Shown: piece after piece, positions 33,319-42,094 of the stretch
How the letters are laid out: each line of letters opens with the position of its first letter
Numbering within the stretch: the first letter of the stretch is position 1
DNA from: Lentzea kentuckyensis
Lineage (GTDB): Bacteria; Actinomycetota; Actinomycetes; Mycobacteriales; Pseudonocardiaceae
NCBI RefSeq assembly: GCF_002150765.1
Contig: NZ_MUYM01000119.1
Location: forward strand, 1 to 62,140
Length of the DNA stretch: 62,140 bases
Direction: 5' to 3'
The notes under the pieces: generated by a model
What the model was told of the DNA's origin: nothing
The model's input: only the letters and a program-made list of their open reading frames with translations
The model's database searches: none
Made by a program: the position numbers and the translations under genes

Positions 33319-35100
33319 TTACTCGTAGAGCCCTTCGTACAACCCAGAGTGAACGCGGTGCACCACCGTGCGCTTCACCTTCAACGTCGGGGTGAGCTCA
33401 CCTTCCTCCTGCGACAGATCGCGGGTGAGCAGCGCGAACTTCTTCACCTGGGAAACACTGGCGAAGTGCGAGTTCGCTTCGTCAACAACTCCCTGCACGA
33501 GCGTTCGCACGTCCGGGTGACCCACCAAAGATTCGAGGTCGGACGGCAAGCCGCGCGCGGTCGCCCACGGCACGATCTCGTCGGCGTCCAGTGTGATCAG
33601 GGCCACACAGTAGGGCTTGCGGTCGCCGAACAGCACGGCGTGCGAGATCCAGCGCGACTGGCGCAGCACGTTCTCCACGTTCGCCGGCGCGATGTTCTTG
33701 CCACCGGCGGTGATGATGATGTCCTTCTTGCGCCCCGTGATCGTGACGAAACCGTCCGCGTCGATCTCCCCGAGGTCGCCGGTGTGCAGCCAGCCGTCCT
33801 GGATCGTGGCAGCCGTCGCCTCGTCGTTGCGCCAGTAGCCGGCGAACACGTGCGGGCCGCGCATCAGCAGCTCGCCGTCCTCCCCCACCTTCATCTCCAG
33901 GCCCGCGATGCCGGACGCGCCGACCGAGCCGAGCTTGAAACGGTTCAACGTGTTGATCGTGCCCACCGCGGTGGACTCGGTCATGCCGTAGCCCTCCAGC
34001 ACTGGCACGCCGGCCGCGTGGAAGAACTGCAGCACCTCACGCGAGATCGGCGCGGCACCGGAGAGCGCCTGCACGAGCTGACCGCCGAACACCGCGCGCA
34101 CCTTGGCGAACAGCGCGTCGACCTGTTCGAACGCCGCTGCCATCTCGGCAGGGACGGACTCGCCAACGGCACGACGCCGCCGCACCTCCAGTCCCAGCGT
34201 CACGGCCTGTGCGAGCTGTTCCGCGGGCACGGCCGAGGTGACGAACGTGTAGATCTTCTCGAAGATCCGCGGCACCGAGGGCAGGAAGGTCGGCCGGACC
34301 TCGGCCAGCTCCGGCACGATCGCCGTCATGTCGCCGCCGAAGTACGCCAGCGCGCCGCCGCGGTACATGGTGCTGAACATGACGATCTGCGCGAAGACGT
34401 GCGCGAGCGGCAGGAACAGGTAGACGGTGCCGGTCATCGCGTCGATGCGGGCTTCTTCGGCGAGACGGCACAACGCGACCCAGTTCGCGTTGGTCAGCAC
34501 GCATCCCTTGGGCGGACCGGTGGTGCCCGAGGTGTAGATGATCAGGCTCGGGTCCTCCGGCCTGATCGCGGCCCGGCGGGTGTCCAGTTCGGCGGCCAGC
34601 GGCGCGGTGCGGCCGGTGTCCTGCAGCTCGGCCACCCGCGGGCGGTCACCAGCCGGGTCGATCGTGAAAACTGTTCGCAGTTCGGGAAGTTCCGGGCGCA
34701 CCGCGTCGACCTTGACGCACTGGGCCTCGTCCTCGGCCACCACGATCGACGCGCCGGAGTCGCCGACCACCCAGGCGATCTCCTCGGACGTGCTGGACGG
34801 GTAGATCGGCACGACGATGCCGCCCGCCGCGAGCACGGCCAGTTCCACCGCCGTCCACTCAGGACGGGTGTTGGCCAGCACGCAGACCCGGTCGCCCGGC
34901 TTCAGTCCGGCGTGGACGAACCCAGAGGCGAGGTCCAGCACCAGCTCGGAGATCTCGGCGTAGGTCTGCTCACGCCACTCGCCGTCCTGCTTGAACCGCC
35001 ACGCCACCGCGTCGCCGTAGGCCTGCTCCGCGAGGAACGGCAGGTCGGCTATCCGGCGGACGGTCTGCACCGCGTTCGGGCTGGTGACTCCGGCGGTCAT
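33319..35100 (-). CDS. long-chain fatty-acid--CoA ligase (FadD15-like)
   Basis: 593-residue AMP-binding acyl-CoA synthetase. The phosphate-binding motif IIYTSGTTGPPKG, the adenine site YGMTESTAVGTIN and the C-terminal hinge DGFVTITGRKKDIIITAGGKNIAP are intact; the final basic strand TPTLKVKRTVV is typical of FadD15-type ligases. It activates fatty acids for beta-oxidation or lipid synthesis. The ATG at 35100 has AGGAGCCGCC upstream. It is a single gene between two palindromes. Confidence 0.9.
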   Translation of the reverse strand: MTAGVTSPNAVQTVRRIADLPFLAEQAYGDAVAWRFKQDGEWREQTYAEISELVLDLASGFVHAGLKPGDRVCVLANTRPEWTAVELAVLAAGGIVVPIYPSSTSEEIAWVVGDSGASIVVAEDEAQCVKVDAVRPELPELRTVFTIDPAGDRPRVAELQDTGRTAPLAAELDTRRAAIRPEDPSLIIYTSGTTGPPKGCVLTNANWVALCRLAEEARIDAMTGTVYLFLPLAHVFAQIVMFSTMYRGGALAYFGGDMTAIVPELAEVRPTFLPSVPRIFEKIYTFVTSAVPAEQLAQAVTLGLEVRRRRAVGESVPAEMAAAFEQVDALFAKVRAVFGGQLVQALSGAAPISREVLQFFHAAGVPVLEGYGMTESTAVGTINTLNRFKLGSVGASGIAGLEMKVGEDGELLMRGPHVFAGYWRNDEATAATIQDGWLHTGDLGEIDADGFVTITGRKKDIIITAGGKNIAPANVENVLRQSRWISHAVLFGDRKPYCVALITLDADEIVPWATARGLPSDLESLVGHPDVRTLVQGVVDEANSHFASVSQVKKFALLTRDLSQEEGELTPTLKVKRTVVHRVHSGLYEGLYE

Positions 35101-35134
35101 GGCGGCTCCTGTTCGGATCTTGCGGGATTCTGGC

Positions 35135-35189
35135 AACCATGAACGGCGCTTTTGTGGACCTGAGGTCCACAAAAGCGCCGTTCATGGTT
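35135..35189. repeat. 55-bp perfect palindrome, copy 3
   Basis: Two 27-bp arms (35135-35161, 35163-35189) are exactly complementary around one G. The centre is GGACCTGAGGTCC, so the arms differ in sequence from the other two copies while the central ACCTGAGGT is kept. It abuts the stop codon of the molybdopterin oxidoreductase. Confidence 0.85.
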
Positions 35190-37327
35190 TAGGCGGGCAC
35201 GACCTGCACACGGGTGCCGTTCAGCACGGCGGTGCCCGAGAGCGGGTCGATGCGGAGGTCGTCGGTGAGGAGGTTGACGTTCACGCCGGCGTGCTCACGG
35301 GCGACGGTGAGCTGTGTGCCGGGCTGGTCGTGGCCCCAGCCGTGCGGCATCGAGACGACGCCGGGCGCGATGTCGGCGGTGACCTCGACCAGCACCTCGA
35401 TCTTGCCGACGCGCGAGGTGACCTGGGCGGACCTGCCGTCCTCCAGACCGAGGCGGTCGGCGTCGCCGGGGTTGACCAGCAGCGTGCACAACGGCTTGCC
35501 CTTCACCAGCGCGGGCACGTTGTGCATCCAGGAGTTGTTGGTCCGCAGGTGCCGGCGGCCGACGAGCACCATCTCGGTCTCGGGGTGTGCCAACGCTTCG
35601 AGCACGCGCGGAAAGTCGTCCACGATCGGCTGCGGGGTCAGTTCGATCCGGCCGGACTCCGTGCGCAGGATCTCCGGCAGGCGCGGGGTGAGCGGGCCGA
35701 GGTCGATGCCGTGCGGATTGTCGAGCAGCTGCTGGAGCGAGACCCCGTACGGGCCGGTGCGGAGTTTGAGGTCCAGCAAGCGTTCCTCGCGCGTCGCGCC
35801 CTCGGGTTCGAAGTCGGCACCGGCCTTCTGCTTGAGGCCGGCCAGCTGGAAGGCCGCGATGGCGTCGAGATCGGCCTCGGCGCCCAGGCCGCTGAAGATC
35901 GTGGTGAGCCGGAAGAAGATGTCCGTCTCGTCGACCCTGCCTTCCTCCAGCGGGATCGCCGCGCGCGAGTACTTCACGACGTTGCGGACCGAGTTGTTGA
36001 GGAACGCGATGTCGTAGTGGTCGCGGCGGGACGGCGGCGGCGTCGGCAGGATGACGTCCGCGTGCCGGGTCGTCTCGTTGAGGTACGGGTCGACGCTGAC
36101 CATGAAGTCCAGCCCGGACAGGGCGTCGTTCACCCTGGCGGAGTTCGGCAACGACAGCGCGGGGTTGCCGCCGATCGTGAACAGCGCCCGCACCTGGCCG
36201 TCGCCGGGCGTCTCGATCTCGTCGACCATCGTGACGGCCGGGTACTCCCCCATCACCTCGGGGTGGCCCTTGACCCGGCTGTGCCAGCGGCCGATGCCGA
36301 AACCCTTGCCGCGGCCCGCACCGCGCTTGCTGTGCGCGGGCAACGGCCACATCACGCCGCCGGGCCGGTCCAAGTTGCCGGTGAGGATGTTGAGCGTGTC
36401 GACCGCCCACGACGCGACCGTGCCGAACTCGACGGTCGTGGTGCCGATACGGCCGTACACAGCAGCGCGTTCCGCTTCAGCCAACTGCCGTGCGAGCGCA
36501 CGGATCGTGGCGGCCTCAACGCCCGTGCGTTCCGCAACGGCCTCAGGGGTGAACGGCGCGACGTGCTGACGGATCACCGTGTGGTCGGTGACGTGCTCGG
36601 CGAGGTCCTTGAGGTCGACGAGTTCCTGCGCGAACAGCTCGTGGATCAACGCCAGCAGCAGGAACACGTCCGTGCCGGGCCGGATCACGACGTGCTGGTC
36701 GGCGGCTGCGGCCGTGCGGCTGCGGCGCGGGTCTACGACGACGAACGAACCGCCGCGTTTCTGCAGGTCCTTGAACCGGCCGGGCGCGTCCGGGACCGTC
36801 CACAGGCTGCCGTTGGAAGAGAACGGGTCCGCGCCGAGCACCAGCATGAAGTCGGTGCGGTCGATGTCGGGCACCGGGATCGAGAAGATGCTGCCGTACA
36901 TGTGGCCGCACTGGACGTGCTTGGGCATCTGGTCGACCGTGCTGGCGGTGAAGACGTTGCGGCTGCCCAGCGCCTTGCGCAGCGGCCCGGCGTAGAGGCC
37001 GCCGGCGAGCGAGTGCACGACCGGGTTGCCGAGGTACATCGCGATCGTGTCGCGGTCCGGGAAGTCCTTCAGCCGTTCGTCGATGTAGCGGAAGGCCTCG
37101 TCCCAGGTCGCTTCCCGGAACTCACCGTCGCGCTTGATCAGCGGGGTGCTCAGCCGGTCGGGATCGGCGTCGAGCGTGCCGAGGGAGGCGCCCTTGGGGC
37201 AGATGAAGCCCCTGCTGAAGTCGTCCTCGCGGTCGCCGCGCACCTTCGTGATGCGGTCGCCCTCGACCGTCAGCTCCAGCCCGCACGTCGCTTCGCACAG
37301 CGGGCAGGTCGTGAACACGGTCCTCAT
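35189..37327 (-). CDS. single-subunit molybdopterin oxidoreductase (DMSO-reductase family)
   Basis: 712 residues. The N-terminal [4Fe-4S] motif CPLCEATCG ... RGFICPKG is present, followed by molybdopterin domains (DFMLVLGADPFSSNG, FTIGGNPALSLPNS) and a molydopterin-dinucleotide-binding C-terminus (GDADRLGLEDGRSAQV ... VSMPHGWGHDQPGT). A Cys in HVQCGHMYG is placed where the family has the Mo ligand. There is no Tat signal, so it is cytoplasmic, and no FdhD, electron-transfer subunit or cofactor genes are adjacent. Relatives are annotated as formate dehydrogenase/nitrate-reductase-like; the substrate cannot be assigned. Confidence 0.88.
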   Translation of the reverse strand: MRTVFTTCPLCEATCGLELTVEGDRITKVRGDREDDFSRGFICPKGASLGTLDADPDRLSTPLIKRDGEFREATWDEAFRYIDERLKDFPDRDTIAMYLGNPVVHSLAGGLYAGPLRKALGSRNVFTASTVDQMPKHVQCGHMYGSIFSIPVPDIDRTDFMLVLGADPFSSNGSLWTVPDAPGRFKDLQKRGGSFVVVDPRRSRTAAAADQHVVIRPGTDVFLLLALIHELFAQELVDLKDLAEHVTDHTVIRQHVAPFTPEAVAERTGVEAATIRALARQLAEAERAAVYGRIGTTTVEFGTVASWAVDTLNILTGNLDRPGGVMWPLPAHSKRGAGRGKGFGIGRWHSRVKGHPEVMGEYPAVTMVDEIETPGDGQVRALFTIGGNPALSLPNSARVNDALSGLDFMVSVDPYLNETTRHADVILPTPPPSRRDHYDIAFLNNSVRNVVKYSRAAIPLEEGRVDETDIFFRLTTIFSGLGAEADLDAIAAFQLAGLKQKAGADFEPEGATREERLLDLKLRTGPYGVSLQQLLDNPHGIDLGPLTPRLPEILRTESGRIELTPQPIVDDFPRVLEALAHPETEMVLVGRRHLRTNNSWMHNVPALVKGKPLCTLLVNPGDADRLGLEDGRSAQVTSRVGKIEVLVEVTADIAPGVVSMPHGWGHDQPGTQLTVAREHAGVNVNLLTDDLRIDPLSGTAVLNGTRVQVVPA

Positions 37328-37360
37328 GGGTCCCCTTCACCAGCTTGTTACCAACGAGTA

Positions 37361-38008
37361 CTAGTCAGCTGCCATCGGACGCAACCGCCCAGCCGAGGTC
37401 AACCCGAACAGCTCACTGACCGCCCTTGCGATCATGTCTGGCCGGTCGAGGGTGTGCTCGAAACGGAACCCGATGACCGCGCGCGAACCCGCGAGCAGAC
37501 CGGTCATCTTGATGGATTCGTCCTGGTCAGCGCCATAACAGACGATCCTGCCGAACGGCGCTAGAACCTCTAACGAAAGTTTGAGCATGTCACCGGGATC
37601 GAGTACGACATCAACCGGTTTGCCCTCGTTCGCCTGAATCAGCCGTGCGGCGAGCCCGTCCTGATCGGACTCGACGGCGACGTCGGCGCCGAGCCTGAGC
37701 GCCCTGCGCCGGCGGGCCTGGCTGGAGTCCGTCGCGATCACGCGTCCGGCGGCGAAACTCCGGGCCAGCTGGACCGCGATCGTGCCGACCTCGCTCGCGG
37801 CGTCGTGCACGACGATCGACTCGTCCGGCCTGAGGTGCGCGCACGTGCGGAGGAGGTGCCACGCCGTTGTGCCTGCTCTGGCCAATGTCAGCGCTTCGTC
37901 GTCGGTGACGCCCGCGGGCACCGGGAGGTGCAGACGGCCGGCGACGACCACCACTCGACGTCCGCCGTCCTCCACCCGGACCTCGTCGACCGGCTCGGCT
38001 GTGCGCAT
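37361..38008 (-). CDS. truncated MDR (zinc-type alcohol dehydrogenase-like) remnant
   Basis: 215 residues corresponding only to the central nucleotide-binding part of a quinone-reductase-like MDR enzyme: LHLPVPAGVTDDEALTLARAGTTAWHLL, ESIVVHDAASEVGTIAVQLAR and LAPFGRIVCYGAD. The N-terminal catalytic GroES-like domain (~90 residues) is missing and the C-terminus stops before the usual closing helix and strand. Rare TTA (37571-37573) and CTA (37562-37564) codons sit close together, unlike the neighbours. It is probably decaying or horizontally acquired debris, though the frame is open from the ATG at 38008. Confidence 0.6.
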   Translation of the reverse strand: MRTAEPVDEVRVEDGGRRVVVVAGRLHLPVPAGVTDDEALTLARAGTTAWHLLRTCAHLRPDESIVVHDAASEVGTIAVQLARSFAAGRVIATDSSQARRRRALRLGADVAVESDQDGLAARLIQANEGKPVDVVLDPGDMLKLSLEVLAPFGRIVCYGADQDESIKMTGLLAGSRAVIGFRFEHTLDRPDMIARAVSELFGLTSAGRLRPMAAD

Positions 38009-38149
38009 GTAGCCATCTCACGTTCTCGCGGCGACGGGCTGTAGTGCGGCTTCCACGACAACTAAGCCATTACCTACGGATTGAGTCCGAGTGGGTACGC
38101 CCTGTCGCCGGGTCTGGCGGTCCTGTGTACACGGGTGGAGCATGTGCCG

Positions 38150-39097
38150 GTGAACGCCGCACTGCGCACCACCTTCACCATGCTCGCGGTGGCGGTCGCC
38201 TACTACGCGACGGCCAAGGTGGGACTGGTACTGGCGCTCGTCAAGGGCCAGGTCACTCCACTGTGGCTGCCCACCGGGATCTCGGTGGCGGCGCTGCTGA
38301 TGTCGGGCCTCAGGATCTGGCCGGGCATCGCGCTCGGCGCGCTCAGCGCCAACATCGCGCTCGGCGCGGGCCCGTGGGCGATCGTGATGATCACGATCGG
38401 CAACACCGCGGCGCCGCTGGCCGCCTGGTACCTGCTGACGCGGTTCGGGTTCCGCCCGCAGATCGACCGGCTCCGCGACGCGCTGCTGCTGGTCTTCGCG
38501 GGTGCCCTCGGCGCGATGCTGATCAGCGCGCTGATCGGCGCGACGGCGTTGAAGATCGACGGCAACATCCCGTGGCATGAGATGCCCGCTGTCGTGGCGG
38601 TCTGGTGGACCGGCGACGCGATGGGCGTGCTGGTGTTCACGCCGCTGCTGCTCACACTGCCCCGGCAGTGGTACGCCTCGCCCCGCCGGCTGGCGGAGGC
38701 CTGCGCGTTGCTGATCGCCACGGCGTTCGTCGCGACGTTCGTGACGGTGTCCGAGTCGCGACTGTTGTTCCTGGTGTTCCCGATGCTGATCTGGGCCGCA
38801 CTGAGGTTCCAGCACGCGATCGCCGCACCGTGCGCCGTGGTCATCTCGATCGCGGCCGTGATGTCGGCGGCCAGCGGGCACTTCGTGGACAACGACCTGC
38901 TGGGCACGATGATCGTGCTGCAGGCGTTCAACGGGTCGGTGGCGCTGACCGGGCTGATCCTGAGCGCCATCACCAGCGAGCGCAACGAGGCTCGGCAGGC
39001 CATCGAGCACGCGTGCGAGCAACTGGCCGAAACCGTTGCGCGGTACCAGGAAGAGGGCGTGCGCAAACGCTTGGGCAAGGTCGTGCCGCCTGGCTAA
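38150..39097 (+). CDS. MASE1-domain membrane protein without output domain
   Basis: About 315 residues, nearly all membrane. MASE1-type features are GQVTPLWLPTGISVAALL, WPGIALGALSANIALG and WWTGDAMGVLVFTPLLL. MASE1 normally serves as sensory input for GGDEF/EAL enzymes or histidine kinases; here only a ~40-residue helix (ITSERNEARQAIEHACEQLAETVARY) follows and the protein ends. It might signal through a separate partner. The GTG at 38150 has GGTGGAG upstream; a GTG two codons earlier is possible. Convergent with the LAL regulator, overlapping by 4 bp. Confidence 0.8.
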   Translation: MNAALRTTFTMLAVAVAYYATAKVGLVLALVKGQVTPLWLPTGISVAALLMSGLRIWPGIALGALSANIALGAGPWAIVMITIGNTAAPLAAWYLLTRFGFRPQIDRLRDALLLVFAGALGAMLISALIGATALKIDGNIPWHEMPAVVAVWWTGDAMGVLVFTPLLLTLPRQWYASPRRLAEACALLIATAFVATFVTVSESRLLFLVFPMLIWAALRFQHAIAAPCAVVISIAAVMSAASGHFVDNDLLGTMIVLQAFNGSVALTGLILSAITSERNEARQAIEHACEQLAETVARYQEEGVRKRLGKVVPPG

Positions 39098-41844
39098 CGT
39101 TGTTGCATCGCGTCCAGCACGCGCGCCAGTTCGAGACGTGACGAGACGTGCAGCTTCGCGTAGATCCGCGACAGGTAGACCTCGATCGTCCGCGGGCTGT
39201 AGTGCAGGGCGGCGGCGATGTCGCGGTTGCGCATGCCCTGCTGCACCAGCCGTGCCACGTTCTCCTCGGCCTCGGTGAGCAGCCCCGGCGCCTTCGAGCG
39301 GGCCCTGGGCACCTTGGCGCCCAACGTCCTCAGCCGATTGCCCGCCTGGCGCCTGAGTCCGTGCGCGCCGAGCCGCTGGAACGCCGTGTAGGCCTCGACG
39401 AGCACCGGCACCTCGTCTTTCGAGGCCTCGCCGAGAGCCAGTTGCGCGCGGGCCTTCTCGAACTCCAGCCCGCCGAGCGCCGCCTCGGACACCGCCTCCC
39501 TGAGCAGGTCGACGTCCTGCCGCGCCACGCCGGTCACCCTGCGGATCGTGGTGCGGGACCAGGGCGACACCCTCGTGGCGGACACCGCGGACAGCCGGTC
39601 CAACGCTTCGCCGGCGGCTTTCGCTTGGCCGCGTTCCAGGTCGAGTTCGATCATCCGCGCGACCAGGACGCAGGAGTAGGCGGACTCCAGCCGTTCGCCC
39701 ACGGCATTGGCGAGCAGGTCGTAGGCCTTGGTCAGCTCTCCTCGCGCGATCAGGTACTCGGCCAGTGCGACGGCGTGCAGCTTCGAGATGTTGATCGACT
39801 GCGGGGCCGGCATCGCGGCCAGCCGGGCGGCCACGTCCAGCTCACCGCGCCACGTGCGGATGGACAGTTCGATCGCGTGCAGCACGCCGAGCGCCTGATC
39901 GGCCTGGGCCGCCTCGACGTCGGGGAGCCAGCGGCCGATGCCGTCCAGTGCGGCGTCCCAGCGGCCGCCCAGCCAGTCCAGGGCGATGCGCGACGCGGCA
40001 CGTTCGGCGCGAAAGCCGTGCGAGCCGACCTGGTCGACGAGTTCCTCGGCCCGCCGCACCCGCCACGAGGCGTCGTGCACGAGCCCGGCGAGCGCGGTGA
40101 TCGACGCGCACACGGAGAGGGCCTGCAGTTCGAGCATCGGCTGGCCGTCGCTGCAGGACAGGGCGCGGTTGGCGAACTCGACGGTCTTGTCGTGCTGGAA
40201 CAGCAACGAGGTCAGCATCGCCAGGTGTTCGAAGACGATCACGCCCTCGGCCGGTGAGCTGATCGGCAACGCCTCTACGCGCGCGACTTCCTTTGCCGCG
40301 TCCTCGTAGCGGTCGTTGTAGATGAGCAGCACGGCGCGTTGGGCTTCCAACGACGCTGGGGCTGAACCACGCGCGACTTCGACGTCTGCCAGTTCCATCG
40401 CTTCTGCCGTGCGTCCGACCGAGAAGAGCGACGAGATCACGGCCGTGGCGACGCGAGTGCGTTCGTGGCCGGTCTCCAACGACTCCAAGGCCGCGAGGCC
40501 CGGTTCGATCGCCAACGCCGGACGAGAGGCCCTGGCCAGTACGCGGCATTGCAGCGCGAGCAACTCGGCGCGCTCAGGTGCGTTGCGCGGCAACAACTGC
40601 AGGGCTTTGGCACATAGGGCGGCAGCGGTTTCGGGTGCGGTCGCACGAGCGAGTGACGCGGCTTCGGCCAGCACTCCGACGGCCACCCGATCACCGGGCG
40701 CGGCGGACTCGGCAAGGTGCCAGGCGAGTTGCAGCAGGTCGACCTGGAGGCCCTGCGAGCGATCTTCGAGCAGCCGTGCGGAGATCAGCGAGTGCAGGTG
40801 ACGTCGTTGCGCCGGCCCCACCTCGTGATAGAGCGCCTCACCAACCAGTGCGTGCGAGAAGCGATAGCCGCGGTCGTCGTCGTGCACCACGATGTGTGCG
40901 CGCAGCAGTTCGTCGAACGCCTCGACAACGGTCTCCTCCGGCAGTGACGCGACACGGGCGAGGAGAGAGATCTGGTCGAGGCGAACCCTTCTGAACACCG
41001 CAACCGCGCGCGCAACCAGCCGTGTGTCGTGCTCCAGCGGTGCAACACGCCTCAGCACGGCTTCGCGCCGAGTCAGCCGAATCGCGTCCGGTGACACCGC
41101 GAGCCGGGCACGGTTGCCGTCGACCGTCACGAGATCGAGTTCCCTCAACGACCGCGCGATCTCGGTGACGAAGAAGGGGTTGCCGTCGGACCGTTGCTGG
41201 ACCTCACGGGCCAGCCCCTCGTCCACCGCCGTCTGCAACACCGACTCGACGATCCGCACCACATCCGCACCCGACAGCGGTGCGAGCTCGATCCGCATGA
41301 CCTCGGCGTGCTGCTCGACGCGGTCCAGCAGACTCTCCGCGCCCGGTTCGCTGACGTGCGAACGACTGGCGGTGATCAGCACGAGCGGCGCCGCCGACAC
41401 CCGCCGCAGCACCAACGTCAACAGGGCCAGGGAGTCGTCGTCGACGTGGTCGAGATCGTCGATCAACAAGGCCGCCGGCCGTGTGGCCGTGAGCTCGGTG
41501 AGCAGCCGCACGACCCGATCACAAGCACGCCCGAACCACGCACCGGAGTCCTCGGTCACCGAGATCTCCAACGCCGCCAACACATCCGCACGACTCTTGT
41601 CCGCCGCACCGAGCGAACGAACCAACGCCACCACCGCGCCATACGGGATGCGTTTGCCCAACACGTCCGACGCCGAAGTCAGCACCGCGCAGTGCCGTTC
41701 CCGCAACCGCCGCTCGATCTCCGCGAGCAACGACGTCTTGCCGATCCCCGGCTCGCCACTGACCGGCACCACCACGAGCCCCGTGGCCGGCGCCTGGTCG
41801 ACGCGGTCGAGCACGGCGCGCAGCTCCGGTTCCCGCCCCCACAA
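39094..41844 (-). CDS. LAL-type LuxR regulator (large ATP-binding)
   Basis: About 916 residues. The N-terminal AAA-type ATPase has Walker A SGEPGIGKTSL and Walker B AALLIDDLDHVDDDS. A long helical TPR-like middle follows, and a C-terminal LuxR HTH (LTEAEENVARLVQQGMRNRDIA, RTIEVYLSRIYAKLHV). Such proteins act as ATP-dependent pathway activators in actinobacteria. The start is uncertain: the only conventional in-frame start is the TTG at 41844, with no ribosome site, while the reading frame is open back to a stop at 41965-41967. The protein before TTG (REAVIADTPLRAAPE) looks family-like. A GGGAGG site precedes an ATC at 41877. Confidence 0.88.
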   Translation of the reverse strand: MWGREPELRAVLDRVDQAPATGLVVVPVSGEPGIGKTSLLAEIERRLRERHCAVLTSASDVLGKRIPYGAVVALVRSLGAADKSRADVLAALEISVTEDSGAWFGRACDRVVRLLTELTATRPAALLIDDLDHVDDDSLALLTLVLRRVSAAPLVLITASRSHVSEPGAESLLDRVEQHAEVMRIELAPLSGADVVRIVESVLQTAVDEGLAREVQQRSDGNPFFVTEIARSLRELDLVTVDGNRARLAVSPDAIRLTRREAVLRRVAPLEHDTRLVARAVAVFRRVRLDQISLLARVASLPEETVVEAFDELLRAHIVVHDDDRGYRFSHALVGEALYHEVGPAQRRHLHSLISARLLEDRSQGLQVDLLQLAWHLAESAAPGDRVAVGVLAEAASLARATAPETAAALCAKALQLLPRNAPERAELLALQCRVLARASRPALAIEPGLAALESLETGHERTRVATAVISSLFSVGRTAEAMELADVEVARGSAPASLEAQRAVLLIYNDRYEDAAKEVARVEALPISSPAEGVIVFEHLAMLTSLLFQHDKTVEFANRALSCSDGQPMLELQALSVCASITALAGLVHDASWRVRRAEELVDQVGSHGFRAERAASRIALDWLGGRWDAALDGIGRWLPDVEAAQADQALGVLHAIELSIRTWRGELDVAARLAAMPAPQSINISKLHAVALAEYLIARGELTKAYDLLANAVGERLESAYSCVLVARMIELDLERGQAKAAGEALDRLSAVSATRVSPWSRTTIRRVTGVARQDVDLLREAVSEAALGGLEFEKARAQLALGEASKDEVPVLVEAYTAFQRLGAHGLRRQAGNRLRTLGAKVPRARSKAPGLLTEAEENVARLVQQGMRNRDIAAALHYSPRTIEVYLSRIYAKLHVSSRLELARVLDAMQQR

Positions 41845-42094
41845 CTCGGGCGCGGCGCGGAGCGGAGTGTCGGCGATGACGGCCTCCCGGCAAACTTCGG
41901 CGGAGCTGCGCCGAGTCTTCCATGTGGGTGTCGCAACCAGGCAAGTGCCGCTTTCCGTGCCGGATCACTCACTCTCAGTAGCACTTTCGGCTCTAGGTGG
42001 GGCCGAACGCGTTAGCCACTGAGTGTTCCCTACTGATCCGTGGTTCCTCTCAGTGATGCCCTGAAGGTCCCAGCCGCCGGGACGAGGAGCGTCG

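Noticed and set aside
42017..42055. Inverted repeat CACTGAG...CTCAGTG upstream of the esterase gene
   Set aside because: Only 7-bp arms with a 25-bp gap; could be an operator, but no regulator with matching context supports a separate call.
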